Positions 12,301 through 21,065 of a stretch of 64,000 bases of DNA are shown here, piece after piece. Source of the DNA: Bromus sterilis (Eukaryota > Streptophyta > Magnoliopsida > Poales > Poaceae); contig OX465599.1 of the NCBI GenBank assembly GCA_950022295.1, positions 282,493,501 through 282,557,500 of the forward strand, read 5' to 3'. A program made the position numbers and the translations under genes. The notes under the pieces were generated by a model. That model saw only the letters and a program-made list of their open reading frames with translations. It was not told where the DNA came from and did not search any database. Each line of letters starts with the position of its first letter. Positions within the stretch are counted from its first letter, which is position 1.

Positions 12301-12574
12301 AGATTATGGTATATATGTGAATAAAATCCCTCTACTTTGTGATAATGAGAGTGCTATCAAAATTGCACACAATCCTGTGCAACACTCTCGAACGAAGCAT
12401 ATCGATATTCGTCACCATTTTCTTCGAGATCATGTTCAGCGCGAAGACATTGAGATCAGCCATGTTAGAACTGAAGATCAATTGGCAGATATTTTCACGA
12501 AGCCATTGGACGAGAAAAGGTTTTGTGCATTGAGATGTGAGCTAAACATCCTAGACTCACACAATGTTCAGTAA
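9326..12574 (+). CDS. Sirevirus pol: protease, integrase, reverse transcriptase, RNase H (1082 codons, open)
   Basis: Domains in order: protease (DSGSTNHMTG at the start); GAG-pre-integrase finger (WHRRLGHAG ... CSACEAGK, about residues 130-175); integrase core with HMDLFGP, RSDNGTEF and VVERKN giving D, D, E (about 195-325); an acidic linker rich in Glu/Pro/Ala repeats (about 470-530); RT with KDVKSAFLNG and YVDDIIFG (about 580-830); RNase H with YSDSDWAGD and a KHIDIRHHF end. The frame has no stop from 9275 to 12572. The ATG at 9326 lies inside the protease, so the true protein probably begins upstream by frameshift or fusion from gag. It would reverse transcribe and integrate the element. 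With gag broken, it would need gag supplied by another copy. Confidence 0.93.
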   Translation: MDSGSTNHMTGDKELFTEEKLSQSSQKYITFGDNNKGKVLGLGKVAISKNKHIDKVMLVQSLGYNLMSISKLCDMGMLVLFSASRCVVFSQDEYTFVFEGYRKVDLYIVDFSSGPAVSTCLMEKASSGWLWHRRLGHAGMRNLHNLVKKKHVIGLSEVKFDKDRLCSACEAGKITKKHHSAKTIRTTTLPLELLHMDLFGPQNYASLGGNKYGLVIVDDFSRYTWVFFLDDKSKVVEIFNSFAKRAQTEYELSLKHIRSDNGTEFKNTHIEDFLDDHGFTHEFSSAYTPQQNGVVERKNITLIEMARTMFAEYKTPIRFWAEAINTACHIINKVYLQKFLKKTSHELITGNKPNVSYLRAFCAPCFIRDMNHSSKFAPKAHEGFLLGYGSNSHTYRVYNSHFGKVMETVNVRFDETNVSQKEHLPHDLDEPPLDEVIRSMAIGEIRPVEANPRQAIRDDDGPMFPHIARGAGDQHPEANGEQDEEGQGNEGNANPEGNVEVEGEADPEADADPEAEAEPEANDTTLSRVRRRVDVDSILEDINQPGRPTTRSRTRLANFCGSFSFVSMLEPSKYDEAMKDPDWLLAMMEELHKFERNKDWSLVDRPDPMKHNVIGTKWIFRNKQDEDGIVVRNKARLVAQGYTQIEGIDFGETYAPVARLESIRVMLAFANHKNILLYQKDVKSAFLNGEIEEEVYVMQPPGFEDSKNPDMVYKLHKALYGLKQAPRAWYETLKDFLLKKGFKPGTTDPTLFTRSYNNDLFVCQIYVDDIIFGCTNTEISEEFARMMSKKYEMSMMGELKFFLGLQSRQQKNGTFISQEKYLKDCLKKFDLVECKTIRTPMPINGFLDADEKGKPFDQKKYRSMIGSLLYLCASRPEIMLSVCICARFQANPKESHHISVKRILRYLAHTPSLGLWYPKGTQFDLIGYSDSDWAGDRVDRKSTSGTCHFLGRSLVCWASKKQNCVSISTAEAEYIAAGSCCTQILWLKQTLKDYGIYVNKIPLLCDNESAIKIAHNPVQHSRTKHIDIRHHFLRDHVQREDIEISHVRTEDQLADIFTKPLDEKRFCALRCELNILDSHNVQ

Positions 12575-13663
12575 GATCGAAACTTTTCATTGTACATATT
12601 CACCTTCGTTGTGTATTTATTTGTTTAGTTTCATTTGAATTTTCCTTCGTCCAAATCTTTGTGTTTAGCTTCGTTCGTTATTTTCTTTCAGTTCTGTGTT
12701 GTTTTTATTTGTTCGTTTCTTTTGTCCCCTATACTTATCACTTTTAGCTTCGTTGTTGTTGTTCTTCGAAGTGATAAGTTTCGGACCCTACCCCTCCATT
12801 CTGATTCGCTCCCAATCTATTATGTCTTGAATGTCTAAGCACAATTGAAGCGGAAAGCATATTGCTTCGAACGTCATTGAGTTCCGAATCAAATGCTTCC
12901 AACTTTATCGAAGTTTTTGCTCTCGGTCAAGACTTATTCTTCGGCCGTTGAGTCCCCGTCTTTCTCGGGTCGTTGAGATTCGCTCGCGATCTGCCACTTC
13001 ATCTGAGCCGTTGAATCGGAAGAGACACTCGCTAGGAACCGTCCGATACGATCTGGCAACCGTTTCAGATCGGGCCTCTTTAAGGCAATGCATCCAGCGA
13101 ACCGTTTCCCCCACGTTCATTCTCTCCTGAATTCTCCGTCTTCCTCCTCGAGCCCGCCGCAGAGCTCCCGTTCCCGACGACGACAGCACCGCTTCACTGC
13201 CGGACCGCCGCCGCCGTGGACATTCCCCGTCGACGAAGAGCACATCTCCGCACTCCGTCGCCGTAGCCGCTTCGCGTCTCCAAGTTAGGATACGCTAAGC
13301 TTCTTGGATCCAATCTTCTCTGCGAGTTCTTCATCTAGGGCTTGGATCTAAGTTTTGTTAGGTCTTTGTTTTCTGTTTATAGGACTGTTTTGATCCGTGC
13401 TGATCATTGCTCTTTGGGAAAACTGATCTTAGCATCAAAGTTATCCCATTATCTCAGGTCAGTTTTGAGATTCGATTTATTCTGTGATTTTGGACTGGGT
13501 TAGGTCATGTTCTTGAACTAGTTCTAGCCCAATCCATTGACAGATTTGCATCTAATCTTAGATTGCTCTGGGTTCTTGTCAAAATTTGGTTTTGGTCGAA
13601 ACTTTTACCAGTGCTTATTCATTCCCTTTCCTGTTCCCTCTTTTCTATCATTCTAATCACAGG
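12575..13663 (+). other. Untranslated spacer between Sirevirus pol and the downstream ORF
   Basis: No long ORF is seen. A T-rich stretch follows pol, and a GC-rich block lies at about 12940-13290. A pyrimidine-rich run then ends in TCTAATCACAG just before the ATG of the next ORF. That run looks like a plant intron acceptor, so the downstream ORF may be reached by splicing. This is an inference from motif and position. Confidence 0.5.
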
Positions 13664-16600
13664 ATGTCTGACGAAGAGGCTACCATGGGGAATGAGTCAC
13701 CCATCGTTGAAGGGCTCGAAAACTATCCAGAGCCACCGAGGCAGAAAGGAAAAGGTGGCAAAACAAAGGAAGTCAAGAATGCCCGAGGCATACCCGAAGC
13801 CATTCGCATCAAGATGGGCTATGACACACCCCCTGAAGAAACTGATCATGACGGAAAGATTCGTTTGCAAAGGATTCGACGCTACTGGGCCATTAGGTGG
13901 TACAAGTACAAGAGCATCCCAGACTGGAAGTGGGCAATGCAGTTTACTTTCAGCCCTCCTTATCCGTACACCACTGCCATGTGTGCCCAATATAATGCTG
14001 CAAACAGGAAGAAGTACTACCCGAAGCCTCCTGCTGTTCCTCACCCAAATACTCTCAAGAAGCCAGATGACTATCCTGAAGAGCAAGAGAGACTTGCCAT
14101 TTTGGCTGAGAAGAAAAGGCTTCGAGAAGAGAAGAAGGCCAAAGCACTTGCTGCTGTAGGGCTAGATGAAGCAGAAGCATCGAAGCCTAAGAAGAGGCGA
14201 AAGCTTCGAAAACTGAGTTCTTCACCTCCTCCTGCTATTTCTGAAGAAGAGGGTGATAATGAAGCTGATGACAAAGTTGATGCTGCTGCACAGCTTGAAG
14301 ACTCAATTGATGAAGATCCTGCTGATGAAGAAGATGATGAATCTGAACACACTCCCATTCCCCCTAGTCCTAAGAGAAAACAGATTCGGAAGCCACTGAA
14401 GAAGAAGGCTGGAGAGAAACCATCTGTCCAAAAAGGCGTTAAGATTCAAGATCCGACTGACCCTCCTGCTCCCAAGAGAAATATTGATTTGACGAACTTG
14501 GTGGTTGAGGATCCCTTGGCTACTAAGCCACCTCGCCGCCTTGTTCCTGCTGAACAAAGAACAAAGGAGAGGCATGACCCGAAGGCAAAGCCTGCTGCTA
14601 AGCCCGAAGCTAAAGCTCCTGAACCAGCCAAAGCTTCAAAGCTGAAGACATCTGTTGCCAAGCCTGGCCAGACTTTTGCCCAGGTCGGCACTAAGAAGCT
14701 GTCAGAAGCAGAATTTCGCAAGCGTGACCGTGCTGAAGTTGAACGCCTTCATGCTGAAGCACAAGCCCAAGCTAAGGCTGATAAAGAAGCTAAAGAGAAA
14801 GAGAAAGCAGATAGAGATGCTGCTCTGTTGGAGAAGCAGAGGAAAGAGCTGGCTGAATCGAATCAGAAAGCAGAAGCGAAGCGCAAGCTCGCTGAAGCAA
14901 AAGCTCAAGAGGCTAAGGCTGTTGCCGAAGCCAAACAACTTAGTGAAGCTGAAGCCAAGCGCCAAGCTCAACTTGATATTCTTCGCACTAAGAGAGCAAA
15001 GAAAACTGCTAGAGCCGCTCAGAAAGAAGTTGCTGTTGACATGGCCCCAAAGGATATCCCTCCGAAGCCAGTGGCAGCCCCTGCCCCCGAAGATCATGAA
15101 GAAGCTGAGCACAGTCAACATAACTTCCCTGATGCAAGAGAATGAGAACTTTGGGACTGCTTGAGCCTGAATCAGGCATTCTGCCAGCTTGCTGAATCTG
15201 TTGATCCCAAAGCTGTGGTTGTTGGGAATGTTTACATTTCACCAACACTTTCTGCTATGATTGAAACTTTATACAATCAGCTGAGGGATTTGCATGCTAG
15301 GGACAGATCTGAAACTGCTAAAATTCTGAAATTTAAGAAGAAAGCAGATGCTGAATCAGATGAGGATTTCAAGAACGAAGTCGAAGCTGCTTCGAAGAAA
15401 ATTGCTGATGTAAATGAGAAGACGAAGCAAAATATTCAAGTGTTTCAAGGCAAGATCAAGTCTCCCGTTGAAGAATGTTGCAAAACGCACAATGCTTCGG
15501 TCATGGCTCTTGACTCCAAGAAGCGCGAAGCCATGCTCAAGCAATTAGCTTCACCCCTTCCCCAGCTGCAACAGAGAAAAAGACGTCTTATCACAGATAC
15601 AGACGAAGCTGGTGAGGTGAGCTCTCATCCGGCCAAGAAGGCCCCAAGACGTGCATCGCCCCCTCGATGCAAGATCATCACTCTCCCCAAACCCACTGCG
15701 AAGCCAACTGCTCCCGAAGTCGTTCCACCCCGTGCTCCCACTCCACCTCCTCCTCAACCCTCTCCTCAACCGTCCGCTCACGACAACTTTGAGCCAGAGC
15801 CTTCTCCTCCTCCTCAAGACATTCCTGCTAAGGATTATTCTTCGGCTCACTCTTCTGAGGAGTTTGAAGAACAAGAAGGCAAAGCCAAAGAACGTGCTGC
15901 TGAAGCCAATGCTGAAGCCGATGCAGATGCCGAAGCCGAAGCCAATGAATTGGCAATCATGACTCAACCGCAAGAGCGAGCCATAGTTGCTCGAAGGCAC
16001 ACTCCGCACTGCATCCCTGCACAAGATACTCAACTGGACTCCATCTACCCTCGAGAGACATTTCCCATATTCTTGGGAGATGGATCTTCTTCAAGACATG
16101 GTCCTGAATTCAATCTCGAAGTTCATCGCCAGAAGCTTCGCTTCTTTGGTTCAAGTCCATATGATTCACCTAGGACTGCAGATGACCTTCGTTTCTGGAT
16201 AGCTGAGCAACAAATTCTCTACACAAAGATTTACTGCCAGAAGGGTGTTCTTTTCAGGCATAAGTATTTGGATATGCGAAGTCTATCTTCTGCAACGTGC
16301 TTCCAGAATATCATGGAAACCATCGAAGCACAGAATCTGACCGACATGTTTACCATGGAGACCCCATTCAATTCTGAGCTAGTGAAGCAATTCTATGCCA
16401 CTCTCTATGTCTCTTGAAATCCAAATGATACAAGCACATGGATTCTTGAGTGGATGATTCAAGGAAAGGTGTTTAGGATGCATTCTGATGAATTCATGGA
16501 TATTGTGAACATCCCAAGGCACACTGGAGAACTAGCAAAGGTTCATTTGTTGCCTGACCCCACTGAAGCTGAATTTGCTTCACTGATGGATCCCGAAGTC

Positions 16601-17584
16601 ACTGGAGATCACATGCCTGAAAATATTCGCCCGAAGCATCTGGTATTCATATCGAAGACTTGGTTTTACATCTTGTCTAACTCACTGATGCCTCTCAGCA
16701 CTGCAAATGAAGAGTCCAACATTCATTATCATACACGTCATGCTTTGCTGAAGCTTACTCATGGCCATGTGTTTGACTTCGAGGATTGTTTCCTTCGGTA
16801 TATGGTCCAAGTTTCTGAACTTGTACATCAACTGAAGCCATATGCTCCCTGGCTGCAAGCCATTTGCAACCATGGACGCAGGGAAGACTTCGTTGCGAAG
16901 CATCACCCGAAGCTGTTCTGTCCTCCTGTGCGTGATACTATGAATATCTTCAGAAGGCCAAATGATCCATTTGCCACATATGTCGGAGTCAGACAGCATG
17001 TCAATGAACACAACATGTCGAAGAAATTCCAGAAGGAAGTTTATCACTTTGAAGTTGGCATTCACACTCAACAAATGCTTGAAAACTTCATTGAAGGAAA
17101 TCAGCGCCAAATGCAACATCTTTCAGATGAGATCAATAGAGTTGGCAACATTGCTTTAAACAACAACCAGTACTTGAAGGTTTTGAAGCGCCACTCTTGG
17201 AAAGGATTAAGGAAGTTCAACTCTGTGAAGAAGCTTGAAGCTGAACGGATTTTCAAGGAGTATCCGCATCTTCAACGCCACTTTTCCAGAAATGATTCGA
17301 TCGACCGCCCCAACCCAAAGACCCCGCCGCTGGAAAAGATTGATGAAATCCTTTTTGTTAATCCAGCTGAACAGATTCGCCCAGATACCTTCTCCGATGA
17401 AGACTGCCACACCTCGAAGCAAGAAGATGACCCTCTCAACGACAGTGATCTTGATCTGCTTCAAGCACCGATGGACATTGACGAACTGGAGTCACCTGCT
17501 TCGACCGAAGGAGACACTTCAGGAGATGCATCTTCTTTAGGCGAAGATAATCAGCAGGGTCCCCGGGTTGCAGCAAACGCGTAA
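13664..17584 (+). pseudogene. Sirevirus ORF downstream of pol (the 'envelope-like' position), one frame with two TGA stops
   Basis: One reading frame of about 1307 codons from ATG 13664 (MSDEEATMGNESP) is interrupted only by TGA at 15143-15145 and TGA at 16415-16417; the three open pieces share the frame. The N-terminal third is acidic and lysine-rich with a long Ala/Glu/Lys segment likely to form a coiled coil (about 14690-15040). A proline-rich stretch follows (PTPPPPQPSPQPS, near 15740). The C-terminal part is globular-looking and rich in aromatic residues. I see no signal peptide or transmembrane helix, so 'envelope-like' describes only position. Both stops fit a CGA-to-TGA change, common in methylated repeats. 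Start choice: first ATG after the acceptor-like site. The function is unknown. Confidence 0.8.
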
Positions 17585-17626
17585 ATACTCTTGGTCTACC
17601 TCTCAACCTTTTGTCCAATTATTGAC

Positions 17627-17646
17627 AAAAAGGGGGAGAAAGAAGG
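17627..17646 (+). other. Upstream polypurine-tract copy
   Basis: AAAAAGGGGGAGAAAGAAGG, just after the end of the downstream ORF, repeats the sequence of the terminal tract. A shorter version (AGGGGGA) lies at 17968-17974. Repeated tracts before the 3' LTR are a Sirevirus trait. Confidence 0.7.
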
Positions 17647-18061
17647 GTTTCGATTCGATCTTTTGCGTTAAGTTACAACAAACTTTCCATTCACTTCGAT
17701 TGGGTTGTAACTTAAGTTTTACTTCGGTTGTGAACTGCTACAATTTATGTGTTAATAACCCTCGTGCTTGCAAGTTGCTCTCGTATCGTTTATCTTGCAG
17801 GTGGTTGTTATCCTTAAAGTTCACAGGTTATTGGATGATTGCATATTCTTCAAGACAAATATTCTCTATATGCAATTGATTCACTAAGATATGTGTTAGG
17901 CTTCCCATCAAAGACATTCTTCATCAAGCATTCACTTCGATTATATAAATCTTCGATGCTTGCATTCAGGGGGAGTCAAAAGCTTCATATCTTAGAGTTT
18001 TCTCTCAACTTAACTCAAATTCCATATCTTTTATCGATGCCTGTTTTGTCAACAATAGTCC

Positions 18062-18075
18062 AAAAAGGGGGAGAT
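18062..18075 (+). other. Polypurine tract of the Sirevirus
   Basis: The tract AAAAAGGGGGAGAT abuts the 3' LTR, where plus-strand priming occurs in copia elements. Confidence 0.88.
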
Positions 18076-19357
18076 TGTAAGAGCAAAGTTATACCCCTAT
18101 GAGTTTTGGATATTGTTGGGCAAAATAGTAGAGGAACTAACAAGTTTTCTAGTGTAAAACAGATGGTTAGGTTCCTGAAGTTATAGCTTGGTGATAAAGC
18201 TTCAACGAAGATTTACATACTTACTGAAGCATATCCTCTGGAGTGAAGCTCATCACGGATGTCGACCCCTAAAAAGAAAGGAATCCTGAAGCACGTCTCA
18301 TCGAAGGAGATGACCAAGATGGCGCAAGACTTAGTGGTTTTTGCGTAGTTCTTTTTCACTTCTTTGAGTCGTAAGAAAAACCGTACTATCAAGAGGGGTT
18401 TAGTAAATGTACTCCGAAGGTTTTGGTGAATAGACTCAGATCGAATCCAAACCAGTGAGAAGCCAGAGTTGAGAAATCTCATGTGCACTAGGTAATGCTT
18501 CACCAGCGAAGACTTAGTTCTTTCGGCTCCTGAAGCAGAACCAAGTCCGTGAGTCAGCTTTACTTGGACCGCAAGTAAAGTTGTGCATTGATTGGAAATA
18601 TGACCGTTGCGGACAGGTGTCAAGCTGTCACATCGGGTCACTTCAGTCATTTCGCACCTAGGGATTGCCACCTATAAATACGCCACCCCCGCCCTCATTG
18701 GCCGGTGGCTGCTCCAAGAATATTTCCTTATAGTGAAGAGAGAGAGCAACCCCACCGAAGCAAACCAAAAACCCATCCACCGAAGCATAAGTCCTATTGA
18801 TCTGAGTTGATTCATTATGACTTAGGAAGAAGTTTGCTAGCCTTTTTATCTTGGAGAACTGCAATTCTCCTAGACGGTTAGAGAGTTGTTCTTTAGAGAG
18901 CGAAGAGTTATTGTCGCCTCGAAGTCCAGTTTGTCAAAGGTTTCGGTGATTTCCTCAATAATCAACCACGAGTGAAGAACTGACCAAGCTCAAGGAGATT
19001 GGTGCAGTGGAGATACGGACGGAGAGAGGTTAGCTCCTGTGTTCAATCACAAGTCCCTCCAACCAGACGTAGCACTTTTCAGAGTGTGAACTGGTCGAAC
19101 AAACATCGCCGAGTCAAGAGTTCATTCTAGTTTCCGCACTTACATTCAGTTTATCAATTGCTTCAGTGATTTGTTTCAATGCAATTTATTCGATGCTTTT
19201 GATTCGCTATGTTATGCTTCAATCCTGTTCTGCTTCAATGTTTACCTTTCTGTTGAATCTCTTCTGCTGCTAAGTTATGCTTCACTTCATAGTTTCATGC
19301 AAAAACTTGAAGTGATCATTCACCCCCTTCCCCTCTGATCACATACTTGGACTTACA
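18076..19357 (+). repeat. Sirevirus 3' LTR (1282 bp)
   Basis: Same boundaries as the 5' copy (TGTAAGAGC to TTGGACTTACA), followed by the duplicated CATAG at 19358-19362. Differences from the 5' LTR are scattered single bases plus one small indel. Confidence 0.95.
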
Positions 19358-19362
19358 CATAG

Positions 19363-19729
19363 CAGTTTTATCGTCTTTTGGGAGAGAGACATCACTAGCG
19401 AACATCACGTATCCCGGTCCATATCCTCATTACTGTTTCCAAGCTATCTTTACTTTTCTGCTTTTACCTGCTATCATTATCCCTTGTGTTTTACCCTTTG
19501 TGAACAACAAGCCCCGGAGAGATTGACAACCTCTTTGAACTTCGTTGGGAACAAAGTTATCTGTGTCTGTGTGCAGGTCCACGTCAGTCGCGCCCCTGAC
19601 ACCTACTTATCATATCCGGAGTCCTACGGGAGACAAACCTTGGTATCTTCACCGAGGGAAACTCGCTGCTGCACTGCATCACGCCTTCCACTTGGGGCTC
19701 ACCAACGAAGAGAGAGAAGCCGCTAAGCA
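19363..19729 (+). repeat. Element A 5' LTR, second part
   Basis: The interrupted LTR resumes after the Sirevirus duplication (CAGTTTTATCGTC) and ends GCCGCTAAGCA. With 4094-5347 it gives 1621 bp, matching the 1619-bp 3' LTR. Confidence 0.9.
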
Positions 19730-19738
19730 AGAGAATTC

Positions 19739-19756
19739 TGGCGCCGTTGCCGGGGA
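19739..19756 (+). other. Primer-binding site, tRNA-Asp
   Basis: TGGCGCCGTTGCCGGGGA matches the complement of the 3' end of plant tRNA-Asp(GUC) at all 18 positions. This primer is typical of Athila-group elements. The identical site is in element B at 38571-38588 on the other strand. Confidence 0.88.
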
Positions 19757-19903
19757 CTCCAAGTGCTAAGATAGAGGTGTTTCACACTACCCTTTACCTT
19801 TGTTTTTTAGTCTTGTTAGTTTACCTTTCAGTTTTTACTTTTCTGTCCCTTATCAAAAATAACAAAAATACCTGTTACCTTGCTTGTTGATGCTATCTTT
19901 ACC

Positions 19904-21065
19904 ATGGGTGTTGAACCACCCAAATATGGAAGGATGGACATGTTTCACTTGGCTCATCTTCGATCAATTTGTGCTCACGCTAAAAACCCAACCGACTTGG
20001 TTAAGGGAAAAATCATTGGATGAGCATGCTCATTACACGCGGCACCGCCTATCTCAGGAAGGGAAACACTTATGGGACCAAATACAAACTTCTTATTGCT
20101 ATGCTGAGTGTTTATGCCACATTTATGATTTTACTTGCTGCTCTAATATAGAGCGTAAACACCTTCCTTTACAGTGTGAGTTTAATGAAAATGAGATCAT
20201 ATCTTCTTATGCCAAAGGTGTTTATGATTACTTTGATGTTGAAAATATTGAAGAGTTTGTTGCTTTTAAAGGTGCTTATGAGATTGCTTCTTTGATTGAA
20301 AAGTATTACGATACTATTCACAAGTCTGAAAACTTTGCTGTTCTTGCTTATTGCTTTGAGAATTATACTTCCAATGCTTATATTGATGATTTTAAAAATA
20401 GAATGCTTGCTACCCAAGAAGAGGCCAATGATTGCTATGAAGAGGAATCTTATGATTCCGAGAACTCACTTGATACTTCCCTTTCTGATGATTTTGATAC
20501 TTGCTTTGTTGATGGCCATGATGCCACTATAGATGATGCTAACAAAAATGAACTCTCTATAGTTCCTTATGTTAAGCATGAAATTGTTGCTATTGCACCC
20601 ACACTTGATTGTCCTATTATCCTTTTGAAATCTCCAACTCCGGAGAATTTTCCTCTTATCAAAGCTCAATGTGATGGGTTGCATTTATCTTATGATCCTA
20701 AAAACCGTGTTGAAAACAATACACGTGTGCCTGTAGGTCATGAACAATATGATTTATGTGACAGTTACACTCTTGATGTTGTTCATGATACTACTGAAAA
20801 TTACTTTGAGAGAGGAAAGTATGATTGTAGAAACCTCCATGTTACAAAAACACCTCTCTTTTTGTTGAAAGTTTTTAAGTTGTTCTTGTTCCACCTTCCT
20901 ATGCATGTCACTTTGTGCTTCTTCGATTTATTTTCTTATGAGATAACTATGCATAGGAAGTGGGTTAGGCTTAAATGTGTTTCATATTTTCTTCTTGATG
21001 CTCTATTTTGCTTCAAAATTCTTATTCTTGTGAGAGCATCTTCTATAATCTTTCAGCCTAGCTAA
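19904..21065 (+). pseudogene. Unidentified ORF of element A with an acidic middle and hydrophobic C-terminus
   Basis: The sequence opens at ATG 19904 (MGVEPPKYGRMDMFHLAHL) but hits a TGA at 20021-20023. The frame that stays open from there to 21065 is shifted, so one base was gained or lost near 20000. The remaining ~345 residues have an acidic middle rich in Asp, Glu and Tyr (about 20380-20560). Two strongly hydrophobic stretches follow near the end (about 20850-20950 and 20980-21050), consistent with membrane segments. It does not resemble the gag-protease occupying the same place in element B, nor RT or integrase. An Athila env-like remnant is possible but unproven. The leader upstream and the 3' region downstream are shared with element B, so this ORF appears as an exchanged module. 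Confidence 0.5.

Larger units (their letters stand above)
5348..19357 (+). mobile_element. Ty1/copia Sirevirus (Maximus-like), 14.0 kb, complete with matching LTRs and target duplication
   Basis: The order is LTR, initiator-Met primer site, gag, protease-integrase-RT-RNase H, a long extra ORF downstream of pol, several polypurine motifs, LTR. That order, the 14 kb length and the AAAAAGGGGGAGA-type tract are features of Sireviruses, and the family resembles Triticeae Maximus. The target duplication CATAG is perfect (5343-5347 and 19358-19362). The two LTRs differ at about 22 positions in 1283 by eye (about 1.7%), which suggests insertion within roughly the last million years at usual grass LTR rates. 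Gag and the downstream ORF each carry two in-frame stops while pol is open. Confidence 0.95.
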
